Below are positions 27,353 through 35,413 of a DNA stretch of 64,000 bases, piece after piece; within the stretch, counting starts at the first letter, position 1, and every line of letters begins with the position of its first letter. The position numbers and the translations under genes were made by a program. Where the stretch lies: positions 62,001 through 126,000 of the forward strand of contig NZ_SPQT01000017.1 of assembly GCF_004571025.1 (NCBI RefSeq), written 5' to 3'. The notes under the pieces are model-generated. The model was not told the origin of the DNA. It was given only the letters and a program-made list of their open reading frames with translations, and ran no database searches. This DNA is from Bradyrhizobium niftali. Lineage in GTDB: Bacteria > Pseudomonadota > Alphaproteobacteria > Rhizobiales > Xanthobacteraceae.

Positions 27353-28321
27353 ATGTCGCGCACGTGGCGTGTTGGGCTTCTCTCCGGACTGGCGCTTGCG
27401 GCGGCGCCTGCGCATGCCTTCATCGCCTATGTCTCGAACGAGAAGAGCAACACGGTCTCGGTGATCGACACCGACAGCTGGACGGTGACCAAGACCATCA
27501 AGGTCGGCCAGCGCCCGCGCGGCATCGACTTCACCCGCGACGGCAAGTTCGTGATGGTCGCGGTCGGCGACGACGACACCATCCAGGTGATCGACGCCAA
27601 GACGCAGAGCATCGTGGACAGCCTGCCCTCCGGCCCCGACCCCGAATTGTTCGCGCAGGATGCCGCCGGCAAGATCCTCTATGTCGCCAACGAGAACGAC
27701 AACACCGTGACCGTGATCGATCTCGAAAAGCGCGCCCGCCTCGGCGACATCCAGGTCGGCGTCGAGCCCGAGGGCATGACCATCAGCCCCGACGGGAAGA
27801 TGCTGATCAACACGTCCGAGACGACCAACATGGCGCATTTCATCGACACCACCTCGCGCCAGATCGTCGCCAACGTGCTGGTCGACGCGCGGCCGCGCTT
27901 TGCCGAGTTCAAGCACGACGCGTCCGAATTGTGGGTGTCCTCAGAGATCGGCGGTACGGTCTCGATCATCGATCCCAGGAAGCACGAGGTGATCGGCAAG
28001 GTCACGTTCGAGATTCCGGGCCTGCGGAAAGAGGCCATCCAGCCGGTCGGCATCGGCATGACCAGGGACGACAAGACCGCCTTCGTCGCACTCGGTCCCG
28101 CCAACCGTATCGCCGTGGTCGATGTCGCCTCGCGCAAGGTGACGAAATACCTGCTGGTCGGGCAGCGGGTCTGGCACATGGCGTTCACGCCGGACGAAAA
28201 ATACCTGCTCACCACCAACGGCGTGTCGAACGATGTTTCCGTGATCGACGTCGCCGCGCAAAAGGTGATCAAGACCATTCAGGTGGGCGAACTGCCCTGG
28301 GGCATCACGATCGCGCCATGA
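27353..28321 (+). CDS. PQQ-associated YVTN beta-propeller protein
   Basis: A 322-residue exported protein with a short signal peptide (LLSGLALAAAPAHA) and about seven YVTN-type blades, e.g. AYVSNEKSNTVSVIDTDSW, LYVANENDNTVTVIDLEKR, LLTTNGVSNDVSVIDVAAQ. It is probably a periplasmic scaffold working with the ABC transporter. The ATG at 27353 follows GTGAGGACAC; an upstream in-frame ATG at 27329 overlaps the previous gene. Its stop overlaps the ATPase start (ATGA). Confidence 0.9.
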   Translation: MSRTWRVGLLSGLALAAAPAHAFIAYVSNEKSNTVSVIDTDSWTVTKTIKVGQRPRGIDFTRDGKFVMVAVGDDDTIQVIDAKTQSIVDSLPSGPDPELFAQDAAGKILYVANENDNTVTVIDLEKRARLGDIQVGVEPEGMTISPDGKMLINTSETTNMAHFIDTTSRQIVANVLVDARPRFAEFKHDASELWVSSEIGGTVSIIDPRKHEVIGKVTFEIPGLRKEAIQPVGIGMTRDDKTAFVALGPANRIAVVDVASRKVTKYLLVGQRVWHMAFTPDEKYLLTTNGVSNDVSVIDVAAQKVIKTIQVGELPWGITIAP

Positions 28322-29127
28322 CCAGTCCCGCTCCCATCGCCGAACCACGCGAGAGCGCGCCGAAGCTAGATCCGGCGGCGGTGCCGGCGCTGTCGATCGA
28401 CGCTGTCAGCCACGCCTATGGCCAGCGCCGGGCGCTGATGGACGTCTCCTTCAACGTGCAGCCCGCGAGCTTCACCGCGCTGCTCGGCCTCAACGGTGCC
28501 GGCAAGAGCACGCTGTTCTCGCTCATCACGCGGCTGTTCGGCATCCAGTCCGGCCGCGTCGGCATTTTCGGTCACGACGTCAGCAAGAGCCCCGGCGAGG
28601 CGCTGCGGCTGCTCGGCGTCGTGTTCCAGCCGCGCACGCTCGATCTCGATCTGTCGCTGACGCAGAACCTGCTCTATCACGCAGCCCTGCACGGCATCAG
28701 CCGCCGCGAGGCCGCCGCGCGCAGCGCCGAGCTGCTCGGCCGCATCGGCCTCTCCGAGCGCGCCGGCAGCAAGGTGCGCGATCTCTCCGGCGGCCAGATG
28801 CGGCGGCTCGAGATCGCACGCGCGCTGCTGCACCGGCCGCGCCTGTTGCTGCTGGACGAGCCGACCGTCGGCCTCGACGTCAAAGCGCGCGCCGACATCA
28901 TCAGCCACGTCCGCCAGCTCGTCACCGAGCAGGGCATCGGCGTGCTCTGGGCCACGCATCTGTTCGACGAGATCATGGCCGGGGACGATCTCGTGGTGCT
29001 GCACCAGGGCAAGGTGCTGGCGCAGGGGCCGATGAGCCGCGTCGTCACCGAAGCCGGCGCACAGGACGTCAACACCGCCTTCATGCGCCTGACCGGCGCG
29101 CAAGTCATGCCGGGAGGCGGCGCATGA
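28318..29127 (+). CDS. PQQ-associated ABC transporter ATP-binding protein
   Basis: A 269-residue ATPase with Walker A LGLNGAGKST, signature LSGGQMRRLE, Walker B LLLLDEPTVGLD and H-switch LWATHLFDE. It belongs to the ABC-2/DrrA-like export class rather than to binding-protein-dependent importers, an oddity because its operon also encodes a periplasmic binding protein. It overlaps its neighbours by 4 nt on both sides, so it is translationally coupled. Confidence 0.93.
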   Translation: MTSPAPIAEPRESAPKLDPAAVPALSIDAVSHAYGQRRALMDVSFNVQPASFTALLGLNGAGKSTLFSLITRLFGIQSGRVGIFGHDVSKSPGEALRLLGVVFQPRTLDLDLSLTQNLLYHAALHGISRREAAARSAELLGRIGLSERAGSKVRDLSGGQMRRLEIARALLHRPRLLLLDEPTVGLDVKARADIISHVRQLVTEQGIGVLWATHLFDEIMAGDDLVVLHQGKVLAQGPMSRVVTEAGAQDVNTAFMRLTGAQVMPGGGA

Positions 29128-29972
29128 GCAGCATCACCACCCGCGAGGCGCCGCGCGGCTTCTCGTTCGCCGAGTACATGACCTGCCTCACCGGCATTGT
29201 CTGGCGCGAGGGCCTGCGCTTCCTGCATCAGCGCGAACGCTTCGTCTCGGCGCTGGTGCGCCCCTTGGTGTGGCTGTTCATCTTCGCCGCCGGCTTCCGC
29301 CAGGTGCTCGGCATCTCCATCATCCCGCCCTACGAGACCTACATCCTCTACGAGGTCTATATCGCGCCGGGGCTGATGGCGATGATCCAGCTCTTCAACG
29401 GCATGCAGTCCTCGCTCTCGATGGTCTATGACCGCGAGATGGGCAATATGCGCACGCTGCTCGTGAGCCCGCTGCCGCGCGGCTTCCTGTTGTTCTGCAA
29501 GCTGCTCGCGGGCACCGCGGTGTCGCTGCTCCAGGTCTATGCGTTCCTCCTGATCGCGTGGTTCTGGGACATCACCCCGCCATCATCCGGCTACCTCACC
29601 GTGCTGCCCGCGCTGATCCTGTCCGGACTGATGCTGGGCTCGCTCGGCATGCTGATCTCCTCCGGCATCAAGCAGCTGGAGAACTTCGCCGGCGTGATGA
29701 ACTTCGTGATCTTCCCGATGTTCTTTGCATCGTCGGCGCTCTACCCGCTCTGGCGGGTGCAGGAGGGCAGCCCGTATCTGTACTATCTCTGCGAGGCCAA
29801 TCCGTTCACCCATGCGGTCGAGCTGATCCGTTTCGCGCTGTACGGACAGGTCAACTGGATCTCGCTGGCGGTGGTTGCGAGCTGCACAATCGTCTTCATG
29901 ATCGGTGCGATTCTGGCCTATGATCCCTCGCGCGGGCTGGCGCGACGGGGCCCTGCGGGAGGCGAAGGATGA
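29124..29972 (+). CDS. ABC-2 type permease, PQQ-associated
   Basis: A 282-residue protein with six predicted helices (RPLVWLFIFAAGFRQVLG, VSLLQVYAFLLIAWFWDI, VLPALILSGLMLGSLGML, NFVIFPMFFASSALYPLW). The motif VYDREMGNMRTLLVSPLPRG is typical of ABC-2 permeases. It forms the membrane part of the transporter with the ATPase at 28318. Start and stop both overlap adjacent genes by 4 nt. Confidence 0.92.
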   Translation: MSSITTREAPRGFSFAEYMTCLTGIVWREGLRFLHQRERFVSALVRPLVWLFIFAAGFRQVLGISIIPPYETYILYEVYIAPGLMAMIQLFNGMQSSLSMVYDREMGNMRTLLVSPLPRGFLLFCKLLAGTAVSLLQVYAFLLIAWFWDITPPSSGYLTVLPALILSGLMLGSLGMLISSGIKQLENFAGVMNFVIFPMFFASSALYPLWRVQEGSPYLYYLCEANPFTHAVELIRFALYGQVNWISLAVVASCTIVFMIGAILAYDPSRGLARRGPAGGEG

Positions 29973-30583
29973 AGGTTCGGATCGTGACCATGGCCGTTCT
30001 GGCGCTCGCCGCCACGGGGACGGCCGCGCACGCGGCCGATCCGCGCTATCCGGACTGGCCCTGCACGCAGGCGAAAGTGCCGGAGATCTCGCTCGCCGCG
30101 GTCTGGGCTGGGCCTGCGCTCGACGATGTCCAGACCAAGTGGAAGGACGATGCCAAGGTCAGCGCGCTGGTCTCAAAGCTGTCGGCGCGCAAGACGCCGC
30201 TGGACGAGGCCGAGAAATCGGTGAAGGAATTCCTGGCCGGCTCCGCCACCGACAAGACCACGAACGCAAAGCTCCTCTTCGCCGGCCTGTTCGAGACCCT
30301 GAACGCCCAGCGCGCCCAGGTCATGATCGGGCTCGAACGTGTCAGCCGCAAGCAGCGCGACGCCGCCGACAAGATCCGCGAGGAAACGCTGGCGCTCCAG
30401 GCCCTCCAGGGGGTGACACCGCGCGACGAGGCCAAGGTCGAGGCGCTCAGCAACGAGCTGATCTGGAAGACGCGCATTTTCGAGGACCGCCACAAGGTGG
30501 TGCGGTTCGTGTGCGAGGTTCCGACCTCGATCGACCAGCGCCTGTTCGCGCTCGGCCGCGTGATCCAGCAGGAATTGGAATAG
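29969..30583 (+). CDS. Exported helical protein, last gene of PQQ-ABC operon
   Basis: A 204-residue protein with signal peptide MKVRIVTMAVLALAATGTAA. The mature part begins DPRYPDWPCTQAKVPEISLA and is then helical (VSALVSKLSARKTPLDEAEK, FAGLFETLNAQRAQVMIGLE, RIFEDRHKVVRFVCEVP). Two Cys residues could be linked. No family is recognised, but its coupled position at the end of the transporter operon makes it a probable periplasmic accessory. Confidence 0.8.
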   Translation: MKVRIVTMAVLALAATGTAAHAADPRYPDWPCTQAKVPEISLAAVWAGPALDDVQTKWKDDAKVSALVSKLSARKTPLDEAEKSVKEFLAGSATDKTTNAKLLFAGLFETLNAQRAQVMIGLERVSRKQRDAADKIREETLALQALQGVTPRDEAKVEALSNELIWKTRIFEDRHKVVRFVCEVPTSIDQRLFALGRVIQQELE

Positions 30584-30719
30584 CGTCAATCTCGCTGACG
30601 ACTCCGCAGAAGTTCCCGCGATCTCATTGCAACTATTAACGTTTGCAACGCTATCTGCCGGAACCAAATCGCTCTAGGATGTCTTGTCGATGTGAATCTC
30701 GAAATGCCGGGAGGCCTCG

Positions 30720-31019
30720 ATGGGAACCACCAGATTTATCCTCGCAGGCGCTGCGGTCCTCAGCATGCTCGGATCCAGCGCTTTTGCTGACGACATGACC
30801 GGAATGGTCACCAGGATCGACCGTCTCAACGGCACGATCTCGATCCAGCAGACGCAGAAGGGAACGGTCGGCGGCAGCGCAGGCGGCGCCGGCGCGCTCC
30901 AGGAGTACAAGACCAAGGACGCCGCGATGCTGGATTCCGTCCATGCCGGCGACAGGGTGAGCTACTCTGCGACGGACAATAACGGCACCGGGACGCTGAC
31001 CAAGCTGCAGAAGCAGTAG
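30720..31019 (+). CDS. Small periplasmic CusF/DUF1344-like protein
   Basis: A 99-residue protein with signal peptide MGTTRFILAGAAVLSMLGSS and a small OB-like beta barrel (GMVTRIDRLNGTISIQQTQ, YKTKDAAMLDSVHAGDRVSY). It resembles CusF-like or DUF1344 proteins, but the Met/His copper ligands of CusF are not evident. A Gly-rich insert (VGGSAGGAGA) sits mid-domain. It lies 136 bp after the ABC operon and may be separately transcribed. Function uncertain. Confidence 0.65.
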   Translation: MGTTRFILAGAAVLSMLGSSAFADDMTGMVTRIDRLNGTISIQQTQKGTVGGSAGGAGALQEYKTKDAAMLDSVHAGDRVSYSATDNNGTGTLTKLQKQ

Positions 31020-31337
31020 TGTCACCTTCACCTCTCCCCGCTTGCGGGGAGAGGTCGGGTTGCATCGAAGATGCAATCCGGGTGAGGGGGAGCCTCCGCG
31101 AGTCCGTCCAGTCGACGTCCGCGCAAAGCTCCACCCACATCGTCATTGCGAGCGGAGCGAAGCAATCCAGAGTCCCTCCGCGGAAACATTCTGGATTGCT
31201 TCGCTCCGCTCGCAATGACGAGGAGGAGGCAAAGTGTCTCTCTCTGACACCACTCCCGCGGAGACTCCCCCTCACCCCAACCCTCTCAGCGCGAGCGAAG
31301 CTCGTGGCGCCCGCAAGCGGGGCGAGGGAGAACACCT
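31020..31337. repeat. Nested palindromic repeats between convergent genes
   Basis: The outer arms (31031-31095 and about 31255-31335) belong to the CCTCTCCCC family. Between them at 31141-31220 lies a perfect 30-bp inverted repeat beginning CGTCATTGCGAGCGGAGCGA with a 20-nt loop. It looks like one mobile palindrome inserted in another. No gene is present. Confidence 0.8.
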
Positions 31338-31892
31338 TCATTGATCCGGGCGCGGCTGCGGCTGCGCTTCTTCGGTCGGCAATGCCGCACGCTCCCAGCC
31401 GTCGGTGCCATCGGGATACCAGGCGATGTTGGAATAGCCGTACGCCAATGCACGCTTGGCGGCGTTCCAGGACATCCAGCAGTCGGCCAGGCAATAGATC
31501 ACGAGCAGCGCGGCCTTGTCGCCTCGCGACGCTTGCGCGAGGCCGCGCTGCAAATAATCGTCCATGGCTGGCGGCAAATTCCCGTAGCCGGTATCCGGCA
31601 GCCACAGGCTGCCGGGAATGTTTCTGCGCGGCGCATCGCGCCAGACGGTGCCTTCGGGAAGATTCTTCGGCTTCGGCGCGCGCGGCATCACGTCGATGAA
31701 CGTGCCGCTCTTCGCGCGCCAGATCGCCTCGGCTTCGGCTGTGGTGAGCACGCGCGCGCCGGCGAGCGTCGCCGGCACCGGCGCGCGGTAATTGTCGGTG
31801 CGGTAGCCCTCGGGCTCGAACGGCTCCTGCTGCGCCCATGCCGGCGCCGCCAGAACGGCGGCGATCAGCGCAGCGGCAACGCGCCGCCTCAT
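31338..31892 (-). CDS. PQQ-dependent catabolism-associated CXXCW-motif protein
   Basis: A 184-residue exported rhodanese-like protein with signal peptide MRRRVAAALIAAVLAAPAWA. It contains GYRTDNYRAPVPATLAGARV, FIDVMPRAPKPKNLP and the hallmark YCLADCWMSWNAAKRA (Cys-x3-Cys-Trp). Its family occurs with quinoprotein dehydrogenases; a thiol-redox or maturation role is suspected. The start overlaps the stop of the upstream binding-protein gene (ATGA), so the two are coupled. Confidence 0.9.
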   Translation of the reverse strand: MRRRVAAALIAAVLAAPAWAQQEPFEPEGYRTDNYRAPVPATLAGARVLTTAEAEAIWRAKSGTFIDVMPRAPKPKNLPEGTVWRDAPRRNIPGSLWLPDTGYGNLPPAMDDYLQRGLAQASRGDKAALLVIYCLADCWMSWNAAKRALAYGYSNIAWYPDGTDGWERAALPTEEAQPQPRPDQ

Positions 31893-32770
31893 GGCGCCTT
31901 CTTGGCCGTCTCCGCGCCGAGTGGCCGGTCGCTCTCGTCCAGCAAGGGAACGCCGAAGTCGAGCAGGATCTTGTTGATCTCGCCCTGGTTCTCCTGGATC
32001 AGCTTGTTGAGCTGCCGCTTCCAGTTCTGGTCGGCGGGACGCACGCCCATGCCGATGCGGTAGACCAGCTTCGGACCGGTGGTTTCCTTCACCAGCGGCG
32101 TGACGTGGAGCGAGCCGGCCTTCTTGGCATAGAAGCCCGCCATCGGTCCCCACAGCACGCCGGCGTCGATCTTGCCGGCCGAGAGGTCATCGATCATCGC
32201 CTGCGCGGAATTGTCGAAGCGCGTATCGATCATCAGCGGATAGGGCTTTGCGTCGCCCATCAGGCCGGCGATCGCCATGTTGGTCGCAGGCGGCGTGCCG
32301 GCGACGATGCCGACATGCTTGCCCTTCAACTTCGGGTCCTCAAGCGTGTCGACGTCCTCGAGCCCGCTGCCGGCCTTTGCGACCAGCGCATAGGTCGTGC
32401 GGTAATAGGGATTGGTGCCCTGCACGAGGTCGTCGCCTTGCGGGAAGCCCATGATGACGTCGCAGCGATGCGCTCCCAGCGTCATCCGCACGAAGCCTGT
32501 GGCCTGCGGGAAGAAGACGTAGTCGAGCTTCTTCCCGAGCTTGTCGGCGAACAGCTTGGCGAGCTTGTTCTCGAACCCCTCGCCCTTCTCGTTTGAGAAC
32601 GGCAGATTGCGCGGATCGGCGCAGACCCGCAGCACCTTTGGGTCGACCAGCTCGAACGAGAGGTCTCCGGTCTCGCTGGTCTGCGCCATGGCGACGTCGC
32701 CCAGCGCACAGGACGCAACCAGACCCCACAGCAAGAACAACCAGCGACGATGTCGTCCGGCCTCCGTCAT
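31889..32770 (-). CDS. Quinoprotein-associated periplasmic binding protein (MoxJ/XoxJ-like)
   Basis: A 293-residue type-2 periplasmic binding protein with signal peptide (WLFLLWGLVASCALGDVAMA). Its motifs are VLRVCADPRNLPFSNEKGEG, CDVIMGFPQGDDLVQGTNPY and GKIDAGVLWGPMAGFYAKKA. It is the MoxJ_2 type, thought to help methanol dehydrogenase maturation or activation rather than solute uptake. GAGGAGGAAGCGCG precedes the ATG at 32770. A second, divergent XoxJ is at 43507. Confidence 0.88.
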   Translation of the reverse strand: MTEAGRHRRWLFLLWGLVASCALGDVAMAQTSETGDLSFELVDPKVLRVCADPRNLPFSNEKGEGFENKLAKLFADKLGKKLDYVFFPQATGFVRMTLGAHRCDVIMGFPQGDDLVQGTNPYYRTTYALVAKAGSGLEDVDTLEDPKLKGKHVGIVAGTPPATNMAIAGLMGDAKPYPLMIDTRFDNSAQAMIDDLSAGKIDAGVLWGPMAGFYAKKAGSLHVTPLVKETTGPKLVYRIGMGVRPADQNWKRQLNKLIQENQGEINKILLDFGVPLLDESDRPLGAETAKKAP

Positions 32771-32899
32771 CGCGCTTCCTCCTCGTTTTGTTTGAATGTT
32801 ATCCATGCAACGCATGACGCGCCATGTTTTGCCAAACTTTGTGCTGGCTTCCCTTTGTTACAGTGCAATGCAGCAAACCCTTTGAACTGAGGCGGAAAA

Positions 32900-33826
32900 G
32901 TGTCTCACATCGCTTCAAGGATCGCCGCCCTGACCCTGCTCGGGATAGCGACGCTAGCACGCACGGAAGCAGCCGAATTGCCTGTAAGCGAAGTCGCGCC
33001 GGGAATCTTCGTACACTCCGGGACCATCGCCCTGATGACGCGCGAGAACGAGGGCGACATCGCCAATGTCGGCTTCATCGTGGGCGCTGATGCGGTTGCC
33101 GTAATCGACACCGGCGGCAGCCTCCGCGAAGGCGAGGCGTTGCTGGCGGCCGTGCGGGCCCGCACTGAGAAGCCGATCCGCTACGTCATCAACACCCACG
33201 GCCATCCCGACCATGTCTTCGGCAATGCGGCCTTCCTTGCGGAAGGAACCAGCTTCGTTGGCAACAGCAAGCTGCCGCAGGCCCTGGCAGCGCGCGGGCC
33301 CTACTATCTCGACAATTTCAGACGCATCATGGGCGGCGAGCTGATCGATCCCGTGAAGATCGTACCGCCCACCCTGCTCGTGTCGGACACGATGACGCTC
33401 GATCTTGGATTGCGCCGCCTGACCTTGCGGGCCTGGCCCGCCGCGCACAGCGACAGCGATCTGACGGTGTTCGACGAGACGACCAAAACGCTGTTCACGG
33501 GCGACCTCGTCTTTCTCCGCCACATTCCGGTCATGGACGGCAGCATTCGCGGCTGGCTTGCCCTGCTCAAGGAGCTTGAAACGGTTCCGGCAACCCGCGT
33601 CGTTCCCGGTCACGGCCCCGTGAGCGATTGGCCTGCGGCGCTCGCCGATGAACGACGTTATCTCACGACGATGCTGTCCGACGTCCGCACACTCAACAAG
33701 AAGGGCGCGTCGATCCGAACCGCCGCGGACAAGGCAGCTGAATCGGAACGGACGCACTGGCAGCTGTTCGACGACTACAACGCCCGCAACGCAACCGCAG
33801 CATTTTCGGAAATTGAATGGGAGTAG
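32900..33826 (+). CDS. Quinoprotein relay system zinc metallohydrolase
   Basis: A 308-residue metallo-beta-lactamase-fold protein with an N-terminal signal (ALTLLGIATLARTEA). The zinc motif THGHPDHVFGN, AAHSDSDLTVFDE, LFTGDLVF and VPGHGPVSDW supply metal ligands. It resembles SoxH-like hydrolases that accompany PQQ dehydrogenases and a SoxYZ-like carrier, the latter encoded next door at 33891. It starts with GTG after GAGGCGG. It may act on a carrier-bound intermediate in the periplasm; the reaction is not known. Confidence 0.9.
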   Translation: MSHIASRIAALTLLGIATLARTEAAELPVSEVAPGIFVHSGTIALMTRENEGDIANVGFIVGADAVAVIDTGGSLREGEALLAAVRARTEKPIRYVINTHGHPDHVFGNAAFLAEGTSFVGNSKLPQALAARGPYYLDNFRRIMGGELIDPVKIVPPTLLVSDTMTLDLGLRRLTLRAWPAAHSDSDLTVFDETTKTLFTGDLVFLRHIPVMDGSIRGWLALLKELETVPATRVVPGHGPVSDWPAALADERRYLTTMLSDVRTLNKKGASIRTAADKAAESERTHWQLFDDYNARNATAAFSEIEWE

Positions 33827-33890
33827 CGGGCGCGCTACGCTATGCCAGGATCAGCTTCGCGGACCCTGACTGCTTCGTCCGCACGGGACC

Positions 33891-34715
33891 ATGACCATGA
33901 CGGGATGCATACGCCGCCTGCCCCTGATCGCCCTGCTCCTCGGCATCGCCTTCGCCGCGCCGGCGAATGCCGAAGAGGCCTACGATCCCTGGCCGGGCCT
34001 GGTGCAGGACATCTTCAGCAACCGCCCGATGAACGACGGCGCCGACGTGATCGGCATCGAGATGCCGTATCGCGCCGAGGATGCGGCCATCGTGCCGGTG
34101 ACCCTGCGCAGCAAGCTCTCGCCGGGCGATGCCCGCCGCATCCGTTCGATCACGCTGGTCATCGACCGCAACCCGGCACCGATGGCGGCGAAGTTCGAGC
34201 TCGGGCCGGATGCCAATGTCAGCGAGATCTCCACGCGCGTGCGGGTCAACAACTACACCGACGTCCACGCGGTGGCCGAGCTCAGCGACGGCCAGCTCTA
34301 CGTGTCGAAGACCTATGTGAAGGCCTCCGGCGGCTGCTCCGCGCCGGCTGGAAAGAATGTCGAGGAAGCGAAGAACCGGCTTGGGCAGATGCGCTACCGG
34401 CAATTCGCGCGCGAGGACGCGCCGGCGAGCCGCGTCCGCGAGGCGCAGATCATGATCGGCCATCCCAACAATTCCGGCCTGCAAATGGACCAGGTCACGC
34501 AGCTCTATATTCCCGCCTTCTTCGTCAACCAGTTGAAGCTGACGCAGGACGACAGCCCCGTTCTGTCGATGGAAGGCGGCATCTCGATCTCCGAAGATCC
34601 CAATCTGCGCTTCATCTACGTGTCGAACGGCGCCAAGCGCTTCCGCGCGGAAGCCAAGGACACGGATGGGCACGTGTTCCGCAATGAGTGGGACGTGGAG
34701 AAGCCGGGGACGTAG
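33891..34715 (+). CDS. Quinoprotein-associated SoxYZ-like carrier protein
   Basis: A 274-residue exported fusion of SoxY-like and SoxZ-like domains. The SoxY part (VIGIEMPYRAEDAAIVPVTL) ends in the swinging-arm segment KASGGCSAPAG, whose Cys would carry a substrate. The SoxZ part follows (REAQIMIGHPNNSGLQMDQV, AFFVNQLKLTQDDSPVLSM). It is the natural partner of the metallohydrolase at 32900. ATG at 33891 or 33897 are both possible. Confidence 0.9.
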   Translation: MTMTGCIRRLPLIALLLGIAFAAPANAEEAYDPWPGLVQDIFSNRPMNDGADVIGIEMPYRAEDAAIVPVTLRSKLSPGDARRIRSITLVIDRNPAPMAAKFELGPDANVSEISTRVRVNNYTDVHAVAELSDGQLYVSKTYVKASGGCSAPAGKNVEEAKNRLGQMRYRQFAREDAPASRVREAQIMIGHPNNSGLQMDQVTQLYIPAFFVNQLKLTQDDSPVLSMEGGISISEDPNLRFIYVSNGAKRFRAEAKDTDGHVFRNEWDVEKPGT

Positions 34716-34737
34716 TCGCGAGGCTTGCGCTGACTTA

Positions 34738-34940
34738 CCCTCTCCCCTTGTGGGAGAGGGTGGATCGCCGCGTAGCGGCGAGACGGGTGAGGGGTATGCT
34801 TCCGCGAGCGACACTCTCAAACGACTGGGCGTGAGGAGAGATACCTCTCATCCGGCGCCATAGCCGATGCGAAGTATCGGTGTTCTCAAGAACGGCGGCC
34901 GAAGGCCGCCTTCGCCACCTTCTCCCACAAGGGGAGAAGG
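34738..34940. repeat. Composite palindromic repeat between convergent genes
   Basis: It has two outward hairpins, CCCTCTCCC-cttgt-GGGAGAGGG (34738-34760) and CCTTCTCCC-acaag-GGGAGAAGG (34918-34940). Between them are inverted GGTGAGGGGT / CTCATCC segments. The same architecture recurs at 56856-57015 and 60342-60490. Confidence 0.8.
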
Positions 34941-34966
34941 GATTGCACCGTCTATGCGGCGCTAAA

Positions 34967-35326
34967 TCAGAAACACCTCACCTCGGCCTCGGCCTGCGCC
35001 CGCCTCAAATCATTCACCGCCGAATTCGCCTGCTCCGAGGTGCGAAACTGGACGCCGAGATTGCCGCGGACCTGGGACATGCTGAGCGCGGTCTCGGCGG
35101 TGACGTAGCGCTCATAGGTGACGATCGAGGCAACCACGTCGATCGAGCAGGAACATTGCTCGATCGCGGCCCGTGTCTCGCCATTGGCCTTCATGCAGCC
35201 ATAGACGTACTCCGCACGCGCCGACGTCGGATAGTCGTTGGCCTCCTCGGCGCGCGCCGTGGACACGGCCGCCACCAGCACCGCCAATGCGGCGACAATC
35301 GGTCGTAGCTGTCCCGCCAGATTCAT
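34967..35326 (-). CDS. Small exported cysteine-containing protein
   Basis: A 119-residue protein with signal peptide (LRPIVAALAVLVAAVSTARA). The mature part is ARAEYVYGCMKANGETRAAI, QCSCSIDVVASIVTYERYV, FRTSEQANSAVNDLRRAQAE and AEVRCF. Four Cys (GCM, CSC, RCF) suggest disulfides or metal binding. No named family is recognised. It is divergent from the ABC genes at 35414. Confidence 0.75.
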   Translation of the reverse strand: MNLAGQLRPIVAALAVLVAAVSTARAEEANDYPTSARAEYVYGCMKANGETRAAIEQCSCSIDVVASIVTYERYVTAETALSMSQVRGNLGVQFRTSEQANSAVNDLRRAQAEAEVRCF

Positions 35327-35413
35327 GAGCGTCCTCCCGCTGGTTGCGACGAAAGCTATGCTATGCGTATTGTCCTGAAAAGCACTCCCTTCGAGGAAAC
35401 GGCTCACAAGGTG

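Noticed and set aside
31141..31220. CRISPR-like repeat impression
   Set aside because: It is one inverted repeat, not an array of spaced direct repeats; no cas genes are present.
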